The notes: a model not told the origin generated them from the sequence alone. 64,000 nucleotides of DNA from Aestuariimicrobium soli (GCF_051192575.1 NZ_JBPJSQ010000004.1:1-64000), one strand, 5' to 3'; counted from the first letter of the stretch, positions 44,896 through 57,877 are shown. A program made the numbers and translations.

Positions 44896-44910
44896 GTTCT
44901 GTGCGCGGGC

Positions 44911-44954
44911 CCGCAGGCTCGTCCGATCGTGTTGAAGCACGGACGAGCCTGCGG
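44911..44954. terminator. Hairpin in the rpoB-rpoC gap
   Basis: Perfect 15-bp stem (44911-44925 with 44940-44954), 14-base loop. Each arm contains TCGTCCG or its complement. rpoC must still be transcribed, so it may be an attenuator or processing site rather than a full terminator. Confidence 0.6.
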
Positions 44955-45038
44955 ACGCCCACCAGGACCAGTCCAACCCCCTGAACTCAGACCCCTCATT
45001 CAGCACCTGCGCACCGCAGGGAAATGGAGACAACCAAC

Positions 45039-48929
<3,891 letters not shown>

Positions 48930-48957
48930 GTTTGTTGATCCCCTGATCGCCTGATCG

Positions 48958-48999
48958 CGGACGAGGGCCGCCCCACTTCGGTGGGGCGGCCCTCGTCCG
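48958..48999 (+). terminator. Terminator of rpoB-rpoC with TTCG tetraloop
   Basis: Perfect 19-bp stem (48958-48976 with 48981-48999) closed by TTCG. Both ends carry the CGGACGA/TCGTCCG heptamer as an inverted pair. It may also end the convergent minus-strand gene. Confidence 0.88.
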
Positions 49000-49024
49000 T
49001 TGTCGGGCTGGTGATCGGGCAGCC

Positions 49025-49672
49025 TCACGCCACCTCGGCGAGCCACGCGGCACCGAGCATCGGCGGGCGACCCCGCCACCCGCCCGCGCGCAGCGCCAGA
49101 TCGACCCTGCCCACGAATCTTCCGGACGAGCTGACCACCGTGAACTGCACGACGGGTTCCGGCAGCCCGGCCGTGATCAGCAGCATGCGGGTGCGTGACT
49201 CCCGCACCGAGCCGGAGGTGGGCACGCTCAGCGCCCAGGTGTGCGGGCGGTGGGCCGCGAGGTCGTCCGCCTCGGTGCGTCGGACCATGCCCAGCCGGCG
49301 CAACTCGTCGAGCGTGACCACCTCGTCGGTGAGCCTGAGGTCGGCGTCGTCCAGAGCCTCGACCAGGCTGGCGATGGGTGTGGTCGCCGGCCGGTGCACG
49401 CACGTGATGCCGTCACGTCGAACCCGCTGGGTGGTCGCGAGACAGACGGGGGAGTCGGCGCCGAGTGAGGCTCCACGCAGGCGCAGGGCCGTCACGCCGG
49501 TGACGGTGGCACCTGGCACCACGAGCCGGGCCGCCGCGACGAGCACGCTGAGTGTCGGTGCCACGTCGGCGTCGACGTAGACCCCCTGGAAGATACGCCG
49601 GAAGCGCGGGCCGAGCAGTTGGTGACGAGTCACCCCGTGAGCAGCGGCGGTGGCTGGTGTGAGCAAGCGCAT
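49025..49672 (-). pseudogene. C-terminally truncated AbiEi/DUF559-type protein
   Basis: 215 codons. The N-terminal half (MRLLTPATAAAHGVTRHQLL, FRRIFQGVYVDA, then AARLVVPGATVTGVTALRL) is the winged-helix AbiEi-like domain common in actinobacteria. In full-length relatives it is followed by a DUF559 Vsr-like nuclease domain of about 100 residues. Here the nuclease domain ends just after VGRVDLAL and is replaced by 20 unrelated residues. The rpoC terminator begins 26 bases beyond the stop, so the missing part is absent rather than frameshifted. A shortened functional protein cannot be excluded. Confidence 0.55.
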
Positions 49673-49791
49673 CCCGCCATGCTGCCTCCGCGAGGTGGCG
49701 CCAGAAGGGTTATCCACAGGCAGAGGTGTTGTCCGTTTCGGCGGCAGCCTCGTCCCACCATCGGACGAGTTGCCCGAGTTCGTGGCACTGA

Positions 49792-49858
49792 TGTCACAAA
49801 GTCCGCCCGGATCGGCCCACGCGGCGGACTCTGGGGCGTCCGTGTCACAAAGTCCGCC
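49792..49858. repeat. 16-bp direct repeats with an inverted partner
   Basis: TGTCACAAAGTCCGCC occurs at 49792-49807 and 49843-49858. Between them GGCGGACT (49823-49830) is complementary to the AGTCCGCC end of both copies, so either repeat can form a hairpin with it. No gene or promoter role is evident. Confidence 0.6.
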
Positions 49859-49952
49859 TGGGCTGCCCGGCGACCCGGCGAGGGGCGACCTGACCCGCAA
49901 CCTGGGCGCAACCGGCCCGGGCCCGCGCGGGGGAGGGGCCTCGTCCGACGTT

Positions 49953-49981
49953 TTGACCCTGCTTCGCCGCTCACGTAACCT
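49953..49981 (+). promoter_or_regulatory. Promoter of rpsL-rpsG-fusA
   Basis: TTGACC (49953-49958), 17-base spacer, TAACCT (49976-49981), a near-consensus housekeeping promoter. Confidence 0.7.
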
Positions 49982-50184
49982 AGGACACTGTGCTCGGAGT
50001 TGCACGAGCATCTGTGCGTGCCCTGGCGCGACATCACCTTCTGGTTGCACAGAAGTGAGAGGTGTCGATGCGGAGTTCGCACGGCATTCGACTTGGCGCC
50101 TGCCGGAGTGACGGTGGCTCCCGGTGGCACGAGCGGATGCAAGCCAGGGTTCAACCTCAGGATCAACGAAAGAGATACCAGCCG

Positions 50185-50556
50185 GTGCCTACAATCCAGC
50201 AGCTGGTCCGCAAGGGCCGCACTGACAAGGTCAGCAAGAACAAGACCGCTGCGCTCAAGGGCTCGCCCCAGCGTCGCGGCGTGTGCACCCGTGTGTACAC
50301 GACCACCCCCAAGAAGCCGAACTCCGCCCTGCGCAAGGTCGCCCGTGTGCGCCTGTCGTCCGGCGTCGAGGTCACCGCGTACATCCCCGGTGTCGGCCAC
50401 AACCTGCAGGAGCACTCGATGGTGCTCGTCCGCGGCGGTCGTGTGCGTGACCTTCCCGGTGTGCGCTACAAGATCATCCGTGGCTCGCTCGACACCCAGG
50501 GTGTCAAGGGTCGCAAGCAGGCTCGCAGCCGTTACGGCGCGAAGAAGGAGAAGTAA
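50185..50556 (+). CDS. rpsL: 30S ribosomal protein S12 (Arg at position 88)
   Basis: A 123-residue S12 of the decoding centre, starting MPTIQQLVRKGR (GTG 50185, with a GAAAGAGA stretch upstream). Lys43 in TTPKKPNS is wild type. However, the GGRVKDLPGVRY motif of nearly all bacteria reads GGRVRDLPGVRY, giving Arg88, and Val70 replaces the usual Glu/Gly in IPGEGHN. Lys88 to Arg is a classical streptomycin-resistance substitution, so intrinsic resistance is plausible. The stop TAA overlaps the ATG of rpsG (TAATG). Confidence 0.97.
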   Translation: MPTIQQLVRKGRTDKVSKNKTAALKGSPQRRGVCTRVYTTTPKKPNSALRKVARVRLSSGVEVTAYIPGVGHNLQEHSMVLVRGGRVRDLPGVRYKIIRGSLDTQGVKGRKQARSRYGAKKEK

Positions 50557-51026
50557 TGCCTCGCAAGGGTCCGGCGCCGAAGCGCCCGGTCATGGTCGAC
50601 CCCGTCTACGGGTCGCCGGTTGTCTCCCAGCTCGTGAGCAAGGTGCTCCTCGACGGCAAGAAGACCGTCGCCCAGGACATCGTCTACACCGCTCTCGAGG
50701 GATGCCGTGAGAAGAACGGCATCGATCCCGTGCAGACCCTGAAGAAGGCTCTGGACAACATCAAGCCCTCGGTCGAGGTCAAGAGCCGCCGCGTCGGTGG
50801 CGCCACCTACCAGGTGCCGATCGACGTGAAGCCGGCTCGCGCCACCACCCTCTCGATGCGGTGGCTGGTCACCTTCAGCCGCGCCCGTCGCGAGAAGACG
50901 ATGGCCGAGCGCCTCATGAACGAGATCCTCGACGCGTCGAACGGCCTCGGTGCCGCCGTCAAGCGTCGCGAGGACACGCACAAGATGGCCGACGCCAACC
51001 GCGCCTTCGCGCACTACCGCTGGTGA
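50556..51026 (+). CDS. rpsG: 30S ribosomal protein S7
   Basis: A 156-residue S7 with the full family length: MPRKGPAPKRPV, VDPVYGSPVVSQLVSKVLLDGKK, GGATYQVPIDVKPAR and the C-terminal RREDTHKMADANRAFAHYRW. It nucleates the 30S head and contacts mRNA at the exit. TAATG overlap with rpsL couples translation. A hairpin terminator-like stem lies between it and fusA. Confidence 0.98.
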   Translation: MPRKGPAPKRPVMVDPVYGSPVVSQLVSKVLLDGKKTVAQDIVYTALEGCREKNGIDPVQTLKKALDNIKPSVEVKSRRVGGATYQVPIDVKPARATTLSMRWLVTFSRARREKTMAERLMNEILDASNGLGAAVKRREDTHKMADANRAFAHYRW

Positions 51027-51031
51027 TCTGC

Positions 51032-51064
51032 TGCCCCCTCGTCCCTCAGTCGGACGAGGGGGCA
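51032..51064 (+). terminator. Hairpin after rpsG
   Basis: A 13-bp stem (51032-51044 with 51052-51064), 7-base loop CTCAGTC. The right arm contains CGGACGA; the left arm has the near-match TCGTCCC. It may attenuate transcription into fusA. Confidence 0.65.
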
Positions 51065-51140
51065 CATCCCTGCTCGCGCACGCAGCGCCGGGCACTCACA
51101 TCTCTCCGAGTCCCACAATCAAGATTTGAGGTAGAGGCCA

Positions 51141-53243
51141 ATGGCCACCACTGACCTGGGCAAGGTTCGCAACATCGGCATCATGGCGCACATCGATGCC
51201 GGCAAGACCACCACCACCGAGCGCATCCTCTTCTACACCGGTATCACCTACAAGATCGGTGAGGTGCACGACGGCGCCGCGACCATGGACTGGATGGAGC
51301 AGGAGCAGGAGCGTGGCATCACGATCACCTCGGCTGCGACCACCTGTTTCTGGAAAGACCACCAGATCAACATCATCGACACCCCCGGCCACGTGGACTT
51401 CACCGTCGAGGTGGAGCGCTCGCTGCGCGTGCTCGACGGTGCCGTCGCCGTGTTCGACGGTGTGGCCGGTGTCGAGCCGCAGTCGATGACCGTGTGGCGT
51501 CAGGCCACCAAGTACCGCGTGCCCCGCATCTGTTACATCAACAAGCTGGACCGCACCGGTGCTTCGTTCGACCACTGCCTGAAGACCATCCGCGAGCGCC
51601 TGCAGGCGACCCCGCTGGTGATCCAGCTGCCGATCGGCGCCGAGTCCGACTTCCTGGGTGTCATCGACCTGGTGGGCATGCGTGCCCTCACCTGGCGCGG
51701 CGAGACCAAGATCGGTGAGGACTACGCCGTCGAGGACATCCCCGCCGACATGGTCGACAAGGCCAACGAGGCCCGCGAGGAGCTCATCCACACCCTCGCC
51801 GACAACGACGACGAGTTCGCCGAGCTGTGGCTCGAGCGTGAGGACACCGGCGAGGAGTTCACCGTCGACGAGCTGCAGCACGCGATCCGTCGCTGCGTGC
51901 TGGCCAACAAGGCCAACGCCGTCGTGTGTGGTTCGTCGTTCAAGAACAAGGGCGTCCAGCCCCTGCTCGACGCGGTCATCGCCTACCTGCCCGCCCCCAC
52001 CGACGTTCCCGCCATCGACGGCTTCAAGCCCGGTGACGAGACCGTCGAGATGCACCGCAAGCCGTCGGACGACGAGCCCCTGTCGGTGCTGGCGTTCAAG
52101 ATTGCCGCCGACCCCCACCTGGGCCGTCTGACCTTCGTCCGCGTCTACTCGGGCGTGCTCGAGGCTGGCACCCAGGTGCTGAACGCGACCAAGGGCAAGA
52201 AGGAGCGCATCGGCAAGATCTACCAGATGCACGCCAACAAGCGTGAGGAGATCGAGTCGATCGGTGCGGGCATGATCTGCGCGGTGATGGGTCTGAAGGA
52301 CACCACCACCGGTGAGACCCTGTGCGACCCGAGCAACCCGATCATCCTCGAGTCGATGGAGTTCCCGAACCCCGTCATCGAGCAGGCGATCGAGCCGAAG
52401 ACCAAGTCCGACCAGGAGAAGCTCTCCATGGCCATCCAGCGGTTGGCCGAGGAGGACCCGACCTTCCGCGTCCACACGGACGAGGAGACCGGTCAGACCA
52501 TCATCGCCGGCATGGGCGAGCTGCACCTCGAGATCCTGATCGACCGCATGAAGCGCGAGTTCAAGGTCGAGGCCAACATCGGCAAGCCCCAGGTGGCCTA
52601 CCGCGAGACCCTGCGTCGTCCGGTGCAGAAGGTGGAGTACACCCACAAGAAGCAGTCGGGTGGTTCGGGTCAGTACGGCCGCGTGATCATCGACCTCGAG
52701 CCGCAGCCCGCGGGCACCGGCTACGAGTTCGTGAACGCCGTGACCGGTGGTCGCATCCCGCGCGAGTACATCCCCGCCGTCGACGCCGGCATCCAGGACG
52801 CCATGCAGTTCGGTGTGCTGGCCGGCTACCCGGTCGAGGACATCAAGGTCACCCTGACCGACGGTGCCTACCACGACGTCGACTCCTCGGAGCTCGCGTT
52901 CAAGATCGCCGGTTCGATGGCCTTCAAGGAGGCCGCCCGCAAGGCCGATCCGGCCCTGCTCGAGCCGATGATGGCCGTCGAGGTGACCACCCCCGAGGAC
53001 TACCTGGGCACCGTCATCGGTGACCTGAACGGTCGTCGCGGACACATCCAGTCGATGGACGAGCAGCACGGCAACCGCGTCGTGCGCGCGCTCGTGCCGC
53101 TGTCGGAGATGTTCGGCTACGTGGGTGACCTGCGGTCGAAGACCTCGGGCCAGGCCTCGTACTCGATGGAGTTCGACTCCTACGCCGAGACCCCCAAGTC
53201 GGTCGCGGACGAAATCATCGCGAAGACTCGCGGAGGCGAGTGA
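51141..53243 (+). CDS. fusA: Elongation factor G
   Basis: A 700-residue translocation GTPase. G1 is AHIDAGKTTTTERIL, G3 DTPGHVDFT, G4 NKLDR. Domain IV and V blocks such as YRETLRRPVQKVEYTHKKQSGGSGQYG and the C-terminal LSEMFGYVGDLRSKTSGQASYSMEFD are intact. Length fits EF-G1. ATG 51141 has GAGGTAGAGG upstream. Transcribed from the rpsL promoter; a short 6-bp hairpin (53257-53273) follows. Confidence 0.98.
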   Translation: MATTDLGKVRNIGIMAHIDAGKTTTTERILFYTGITYKIGEVHDGAATMDWMEQEQERGITITSAATTCFWKDHQINIIDTPGHVDFTVEVERSLRVLDGAVAVFDGVAGVEPQSMTVWRQATKYRVPRICYINKLDRTGASFDHCLKTIRERLQATPLVIQLPIGAESDFLGVIDLVGMRALTWRGETKIGEDYAVEDIPADMVDKANEAREELIHTLADNDDEFAELWLEREDTGEEFTVDELQHAIRRCVLANKANAVVCGSSFKNKGVQPLLDAVIAYLPAPTDVPAIDGFKPGDETVEMHRKPSDDEPLSVLAFKIAADPHLGRLTFVRVYSGVLEAGTQVLNATKGKKERIGKIYQMHANKREEIESIGAGMICAVMGLKDTTTGETLCDPSNPIILESMEFPNPVIEQAIEPKTKSDQEKLSMAIQRLAEEDPTFRVHTDEETGQTIIAGMGELHLEILIDRMKREFKVEANIGKPQVAYRETLRRPVQKVEYTHKKQSGGSGQYGRVIIDLEPQPAGTGYEFVNAVTGGRIPREYIPAVDAGIQDAMQFGVLAGYPVEDIKVTLTDGAYHDVDSSELAFKIAGSMAFKEAARKADPALLEPMMAVEVTTPEDYLGTVIGDLNGRRGHIQSMDEQHGNRVVRALVPLSEMFGYVGDLRSKTSGQASYSMEFDSYAETPKSVADEIIAKTRGGE

Positions 53244-53302
53244 TCGCACCTCTGCATCCCCCACAGCGGGGGACCGTGCGTGGGGGTCGGCGACCATGTC
53301 GT

Positions 53303-53331
53303 TTGACTCTCACGCACGGGTGCAGAAAAAT
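53303..53331 (+). promoter_or_regulatory. Internal promoter of tuf
   Basis: TTGACT (53303-53308), 17-base spacer, AAAAAT (53326-53331) in the 215-base fusA-tuf gap. It would let EF-Tu exceed the other str-operon proteins. Confidence 0.6.
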
Positions 53332-53458
53332 GGGTCGGGTACCTCGCCTGCTCGGGTGAGGTCCGTCCTGGACCAAGTCAGGCTTCGCCAGCAGATCGCC
53401 GGCGGACGAAAACCGGAACGCCTCGCGGCCAGCGCGGCGACATCAAGAAGGAGCCCCA

Positions 53459-54652
53459 GTGGCAAAGGCCAAGTTCGAGCGGACCAAGCCGCACTGCAAC
53501 ATCGGCACCATCGGACACATCGACCACGGCAAGACCACTCTGACCGCGGCGATCTCCAAGGTGCTGCACGACAAGTACCCCACCCTCAACGAGGCCTCGC
53601 CGTTCGATCAGATCGACAAGGCCCCCGAGGAGCGTCAGCGCGGTATCACCATCTCGATCGCTCACATCGAGTACCAGACCGAGCAGCGTCACTACGCTCA
53701 CGTCGACTGCCCCGGTCACGCTGACTACGTGAAGAACATGATCACCGGTGCTGCCCAGATGGACGGCGCCATCCTGGTGGTCGCCGCCACCGACGGCCCC
53801 ATGCCCCAGACTCGCGAGCACGTGCTGCTCGCCCGTCAGGTCGGCGTGCCCGCGATCGTCGTCGCCCTGAACAAGTGCGACATGGTCGACGACGAGGAGC
53901 TCATCGAGCTCGTCGAGATGGAGGTGCGCGAGCTGCTGTCGAGCCAGGAGTTCGACGGCGACAACTGCCCCGTCGTGCGCGTGGCTGCCTTCCCGGCCCT
54001 GAACGGCGACGCCAAGTGGGGCGAGTCGGTTCTCGAGCTCATGAACGCTGTGGACGAGTACATCCCGCAGCCCGAGCGCGACACCGACAAGCCGTTCCTG
54101 ATGCCCGTTGAGGACGTCTTCACGATCACCGGTCGTGGCACCGTCATCACCGGCCGCATCGAGCGTGGCGTGGTGAAGACCGGCGAGACCGTCGACATCA
54201 TCGGCATCGCCGACACCAAGCAGACCAGCACCGTCACCGGTGTCGAGATGTTCCGCAAGATCCTCGACGAGGGTCGCGCTGGCGAGAACGTCGGCCTGCT
54301 GCTCCGCGGCACCAAGAAGGAGGACGTGGAGCGCGGCATGGTCGTCATCAAGCCGGGTTCGACCACCCCTCACACCGACTTCGAGGGCTCGGTCTACATC
54401 CTGACCAAGGACGAGGGTGGCCGTCACAAGCCGTTCTTCTCGAACTACTCGCCGCAGTTCTACTTCCGCACCACCGACGTGACCGGTGTGGTTCAGCTGC
54501 CCGAGGGCACCGAGATGGTCATGCCCGGTGACAACACCGACATGACTGTTCACCTGAACAAGCCCATCGCCATGGAGGACGGACTGAAGTTCGCCATCCG
54601 TGAGGGCGGCCGCACCGTCGGCGCCGGTCGTGTGACCAAGATCCTCAAGTGA
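53459..54652 (+). CDS. tuf: Elongation factor Tu
   Basis: A 397-residue EF-Tu that delivers aminoacyl-tRNA. G1 is GTIGHIDHGKTTLT, G3 DCPGHADYV, G4 NKCDMV. The C-terminal KFAIREGGRTVGAGRVTKILK is complete. GTG 53459 with AAGAAGGAG 7-8 bases upstream. Codon use is highly biased, as expected for the most abundant protein. Ends at a TTCG-loop terminator. Confidence 0.98.
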   Translation: MAKAKFERTKPHCNIGTIGHIDHGKTTLTAAISKVLHDKYPTLNEASPFDQIDKAPEERQRGITISIAHIEYQTEQRHYAHVDCPGHADYVKNMITGAAQMDGAILVVAATDGPMPQTREHVLLARQVGVPAIVVALNKCDMVDDEELIELVEMEVRELLSSQEFDGDNCPVVRVAAFPALNGDAKWGESVLELMNAVDEYIPQPERDTDKPFLMPVEDVFTITGRGTVITGRIERGVVKTGETVDIIGIADTKQTSTVTGVEMFRKILDEGRAGENVGLLLRGTKKEDVERGMVVIKPGSTTPHTDFEGSVYILTKDEGGRHKPFFSNYSPQFYFRTTDVTGVVQLPEGTEMVMPGDNTDMTVHLNKPIAMEDGLKFAIREGGRTVGAGRVTKILK

Positions 54653-54673
54653 TCTGATCCCACACCTGGGTGA

Positions 54674-54711
54674 CACGAGGCCCGCATCCCTTCGGGGGTG
54701 CGGGCCTCGTG
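54674..54711 (+). terminator. Terminator of tuf with TTCG tetraloop
   Basis: A 17-bp stem (54674-54690 with 54695-54711), one A-to-G wobble, loop TTCG, then CTTTGCC. Confidence 0.85.
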
Positions 54712-54749
54712 CTTTGCCCGGCCTACTCGACCGACGGTGGTGGGGTGGC

Positions 54750-55772
54750 CTACTCGTCCGTCGACCCTCGCACCACCAGGGTGACCGGCGTGGGCTCCGG
54801 TTCCACCGACTCACCACGCACCTGCGCCAGCAGCAGGCGAGCCACCTGTCGTCCGACCGCCTGCGGATGCCGATCGAGGGCCGTGATCCCCGGCCTCACG
54901 TACGCGCAGAGCAGTGAATCGTCCCAGGAGATCACCCGCGGGCCGGAGCCGGGCTCGTCCAGCGAGGCGACGGGGCCACTGAAACCCTCCTGGGTCGCCG
55001 ACATCACCCCGACGGCCAGCAGGTCGTTCGACGTGATCACGGCATCGGCCCAACCTTCGGCCATCAGGTCGCGTCCGTGCTGGTGCCCGGCCCGCTGTGA
55101 GTAGTCGGTCTCGACGAGCCGCAGCGGCAGTCGTCCGCGGTCGGCGGCCACCCTCACCGCCTGCACCCGCTCGCTCTCGTGGGTGAAGGACGAGGGCCCG
55201 TGCAGCATCACCAACCGCCGGGCGCCACGCTCGACGAGATGGTCGACGACCAGCGCCGCCTCCGCATCGGTGTCACCGGTCACCACCGGGTGTGGGCTGT
55301 CGGCGAGACTTCCCTGGATCACGGCCGGGAGCCCCAGCTCGGCCACCAGCGCGGGGCGGGGGTCGTCCGCCGTGAGGTCGAACAGGCAGACCCCGTCGAC
55401 CCGGCGCTCGCCCGCCCACCGCCGATAGACGTCGAGGTCGCGCCCCGGCCCGCCGACCAACCGCAGCAGCAGCGCATGCTCGGAGTCGATCAGCACCTCC
55501 TCGATGCCGGCGATCACCCGCTGGTAGTATGACTCACTGCCCAGTACTCCCGAGTCGCGCGCGATGCACAGCCCGAACGCGCCCGCGTGGCCGGTCGAGA
55601 GTGCCCGGGCGAGGGCATTGGGGCGCCATCCGGTGCCCTCGGCGGCCGCGCGCACCCGCTCCCGCGTGGCCTCCGAGACCCCGGGTCGTCCGTTGAGGGC
55701 GTTCGAGACGGCCGATTTCGACAGGCCCAGTGACCTGGCCAGATCGGTGATGGTCGGCCGCGTGCTGCTCAT
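54750..55772 (-). CDS. LacI-family transcriptional regulator
   Basis: A 340-residue repressor. The N-terminal HTH and hinge (TITDLARSLGLSKSAVSNALNGRPGVSEATRERV) is typical of LacI/GalR. The periplasmic-binding-like effector domain (about 62-335) includes GDTDAEAALVVDHLVERGAR and AVITSNDLLAVGVM. The effector is probably a sugar but none is indicated by neighbours. CATACT ends 6 bases before ATG 55772, so the gene is leaderless. Convergent with tuf; divergent from the DUF2252 gene, 81 bases away, which it may regulate. Confidence 0.9.
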   Translation of the reverse strand: MSSTRPTITDLARSLGLSKSAVSNALNGRPGVSEATRERVRAAAEGTGWRPNALARALSTGHAGAFGLCIARDSGVLGSESYYQRVIAGIEEVLIDSEHALLLRLVGGPGRDLDVYRRWAGERRVDGVCLFDLTADDPRPALVAELGLPAVIQGSLADSPHPVVTGDTDAEAALVVDHLVERGARRLVMLHGPSSFTHESERVQAVRVAADRGRLPLRLVETDYSQRAGHQHGRDLMAEGWADAVITSNDLLAVGVMSATQEGFSGPVASLDEPGSGPRVISWDDSLLCAYVRPGITALDRHPQAVGRQVARLLLAQVRGESVEPEPTPVTLVVRGSTDE

Positions 55773-55853
55773 GGCGTCAGTATGCCGAGCCGAGGTGGCT
55801 CGCGGGTGGACGCATCTCGCCTGCCCGGTGGCCATCCGGTGACACAATCAGCC

Positions 55854-57302
55854 ATGACCTCGATGACCGAGCCGAGCGAGGACTACTTCTCGGTTCGCCG
55901 CGCCACCCCCAGCCGCACCGACCGGCGCGCCCACGGCAAGTCGCTGCGCCATCAGGTGCCGCGTTCCAGCCTGGGGGAGTGGCGGGTCGACGACCGCCGC
56001 GTTGACCCGGTCGAGGCCGTCATCGCCTCACACGCCCACCGCATCAGCGCCCTCGTCCCGCTGCGGCTGGAGCGCATGACCGCCACCCCGTTCGGCTTCC
56101 TGCGGGGGGCCGCCAACGTGTGCGCGGCCGACTGCGCGACGCTGCCGAGCTCGGGCATTCGTCCGGTGATCTGCGGAGACGCCCACCTGGGTAACTTCGG
56201 TTTCTACCGCTCGCCCGAGGGCGAGTTGGTGATCGACCTGAACGACTTCGACGAGGCGCACCCCGGCCCCTGGGAGTGGGACCTGCGGCGCCTCACCGCC
56301 AGCGTGCACGTCGCGGGCCGTCAGAACGGACACTCCGAGAGCCACTGCGAGGCCGCCGTGTTCGCCTGCGTCGCCGCCTACCGCGACGAGCTCGCCCACC
56401 TCGCCGAGACCCCGCTGCTGGCCCGTGCCTTCGCCCGGCTCGACGTCGACCGACTGTCCGAGGCCGTGCAGACCCCGACCCTGCGCGACGAGGTCGAGCG
56501 CGCCACCCGCAAGGCGCGCAAGCAGACCTCCGACCGGTCGCTGCCCAAACTCACCGAACCGGACGAAGCCGGGGCACGCCGCATCGCCGAGAACCTGCCG
56601 GTGGTGATGCAGCTCTCACCCGCCCGGATCGACCAGTTGGCGGCCGCCCTTGACGACTACCTGGAGACCCTGCCGCTGCAGTGGCGGCGACTGGTGGGCG
56701 GCTACCGGGTGGTCGACATTGCTCACAAGGTCGTCGGCGTGGGCTCGGTCGGGCTGCGAGCCTTCGTCGCGCTGCTCGAGGGGTCGAGCCCCGACGACGT
56801 GCTCTTCCTGCAGCTCAAGCAGGCGCAACGCTCGGTGATCGCCCCGTTCGTGCACGGACGAGAGGCGCGGCACACCCATCAGGGCCAGCGGGTGGTGGAG
56901 TACCAGCAGGCGCTGCAGACCGCCTCCGACCCGCTGCTGGGGTGGTGCAGCACCGAGGCCCTGCCGGTGGCGCCGACGAAGTCACCGCTGGCCGGCGTCG
57001 AGGGCGGCGTGCCCGGCATGCAGTTCTACGTGCGCCAGTACCGCAACATGAAGGGCGCCGTCGTGATCGACGGGCTCGACCCGAGCGCCCTCGCCGACTA
57101 CGCGAAGGTGCTCGGACTGCTGCTCGCCAAGGGTCACGCCCGCACCTCGGGGGCATCGATGATCGCGGGCTACCTCGGCGGCGGCGACAAGGTGCCCAAG
57201 GCCTTCGTCCGATTCGCCCGGGCCTACGCCGACCAGACCGAGGACGACCACGCCGCCCTGGTCGCGGCTGTGAAGCACGGCAAGGTCCCTCTGCCCGGCT
57301 GA
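55854..57302 (+). CDS. DUF2252 family protein (kinase-like fold)
   Basis: A 482-residue cytoplasmic protein of the DUF2252 family. It contains PVICGDAHLGNFGFYRS and DLNDFDEAHPGPWEWDLRRL, which parallel the HGDxHxxN and iDFD motifs of aminoglycoside-phosphotransferase-like kinases, so ATP-dependent phosphorylation is possible, though no substrate is known. Also VGVGSVGLRAFVALLEG and a late YVRQYRNMKGAV block. CACAAT lies 5 bases before ATG 55854, another near-leaderless start; ATG 55863 is an alternative. Monocistronic, divergent from the LacI gene. Confidence 0.8.
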   Translation: MTSMTEPSEDYFSVRRATPSRTDRRAHGKSLRHQVPRSSLGEWRVDDRRVDPVEAVIASHAHRISALVPLRLERMTATPFGFLRGAANVCAADCATLPSSGIRPVICGDAHLGNFGFYRSPEGELVIDLNDFDEAHPGPWEWDLRRLTASVHVAGRQNGHSESHCEAAVFACVAAYRDELAHLAETPLLARAFARLDVDRLSEAVQTPTLRDEVERATRKARKQTSDRSLPKLTEPDEAGARRIAENLPVVMQLSPARIDQLAAALDDYLETLPLQWRRLVGGYRVVDIAHKVVGVGSVGLRAFVALLEGSSPDDVLFLQLKQAQRSVIAPFVHGREARHTHQGQRVVEYQQALQTASDPLLGWCSTEALPVAPTKSPLAGVEGGVPGMQFYVRQYRNMKGAVVIDGLDPSALADYAKVLGLLLAKGHARTSGASMIAGYLGGGDKVPKAFVRFARAYADQTEDDHAALVAAVKHGKVPLPG

Positions 57303-57331
57303 ACCGAGCCCGGCGCGCCTACCCTTGACCC

Positions 57332-57814
57332 ATGAGCGATCCCCGCCCCGCCAACCGCCCGGCCCGGTCGACCATCCTGATCAGCAAGTTGTTGGACGAC
57401 CTCGTGCAGATTCCCGGCCTCAAGCAGGGGGTGGGGCTCGACGCGATCGCCTCGATCGTGCCCGGGTTCGGCTCGGCCGCCGGCACGGTCGCCTCGGGTG
57501 CCGTGATAGCCGACTCGATCAGGCTGAGGTTGCCGCTGCCGATCATCGCCCGCATGCTGCTCAACCTCGGCATCGATGCCCTGCTCGGCTACATCCCCTA
57601 CGCGGGGCCGTTCCTCGACGCCTTCTGGCGGGCCAACCGCAAGAACGTGCGGCTGCTCGAGAAGGCCCTGGTCGACGAGCAGCGCACGGCCCGCTCGAGC
57701 GCGGTCTACCTGGTGACCGCCATCACCATGACCGTCGTGGTGATCCTGGGTCTGCTGGCGCTGGCAGCGGTGACCATCTGGGCGATCCTGCACTGGCTGG
57801 CCTCCCTGGGTTGA
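57332..57814 (+). CDS. DUF4112 membrane protein
   Basis: A 160-residue protein with the DUF4112 core: LDDLVQIPGLKQGVGLDAIASIVPGFG, SIRLRLPLPIIARMLLNLGIDALLGYIPYAGPFLDAFW and ANRKN. A further C-terminal membrane helix pair (AVYLVTAITMTVVVILGLLA, VTIWAILHWL) follows. Function unknown. TACCCT ends 6 bases before ATG 57332 (leaderless). It sits between the DUF2252 gene and gltX in the same direction. Confidence 0.82.
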   Translation: MSDPRPANRPARSTILISKLLDDLVQIPGLKQGVGLDAIASIVPGFGSAAGTVASGAVIADSIRLRLPLPIIARMLLNLGIDALLGYIPYAGPFLDAFWRANRKNVRLLEKALVDEQRTARSSAVYLVTAITMTVVVILGLLALAAVTIWAILHWLASLG

Positions 57815-57877
57815 CGGCTCGCTGACGGCGCGCTGGGCTGACGCGTCCGCAGCCGCTCTCGGTAGGCTGATGCCACC

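Larger units (their letters stand above)
49673..50184. other. Intergenic region upstream of rpsL
   Basis: 512 bases without a convincing gene. Contains two 16-bp direct repeats (49792-49858), the rpsL promoter (49953-49981) and a leader of about 200 bases. Confidence 0.5.

Noticed and set aside
53282..53470. Small ORF in the fusA-tuf gap starting near 53296
   Set aside because: It overlaps a good promoter and the tuf ribosome site and has no coding character or family match.
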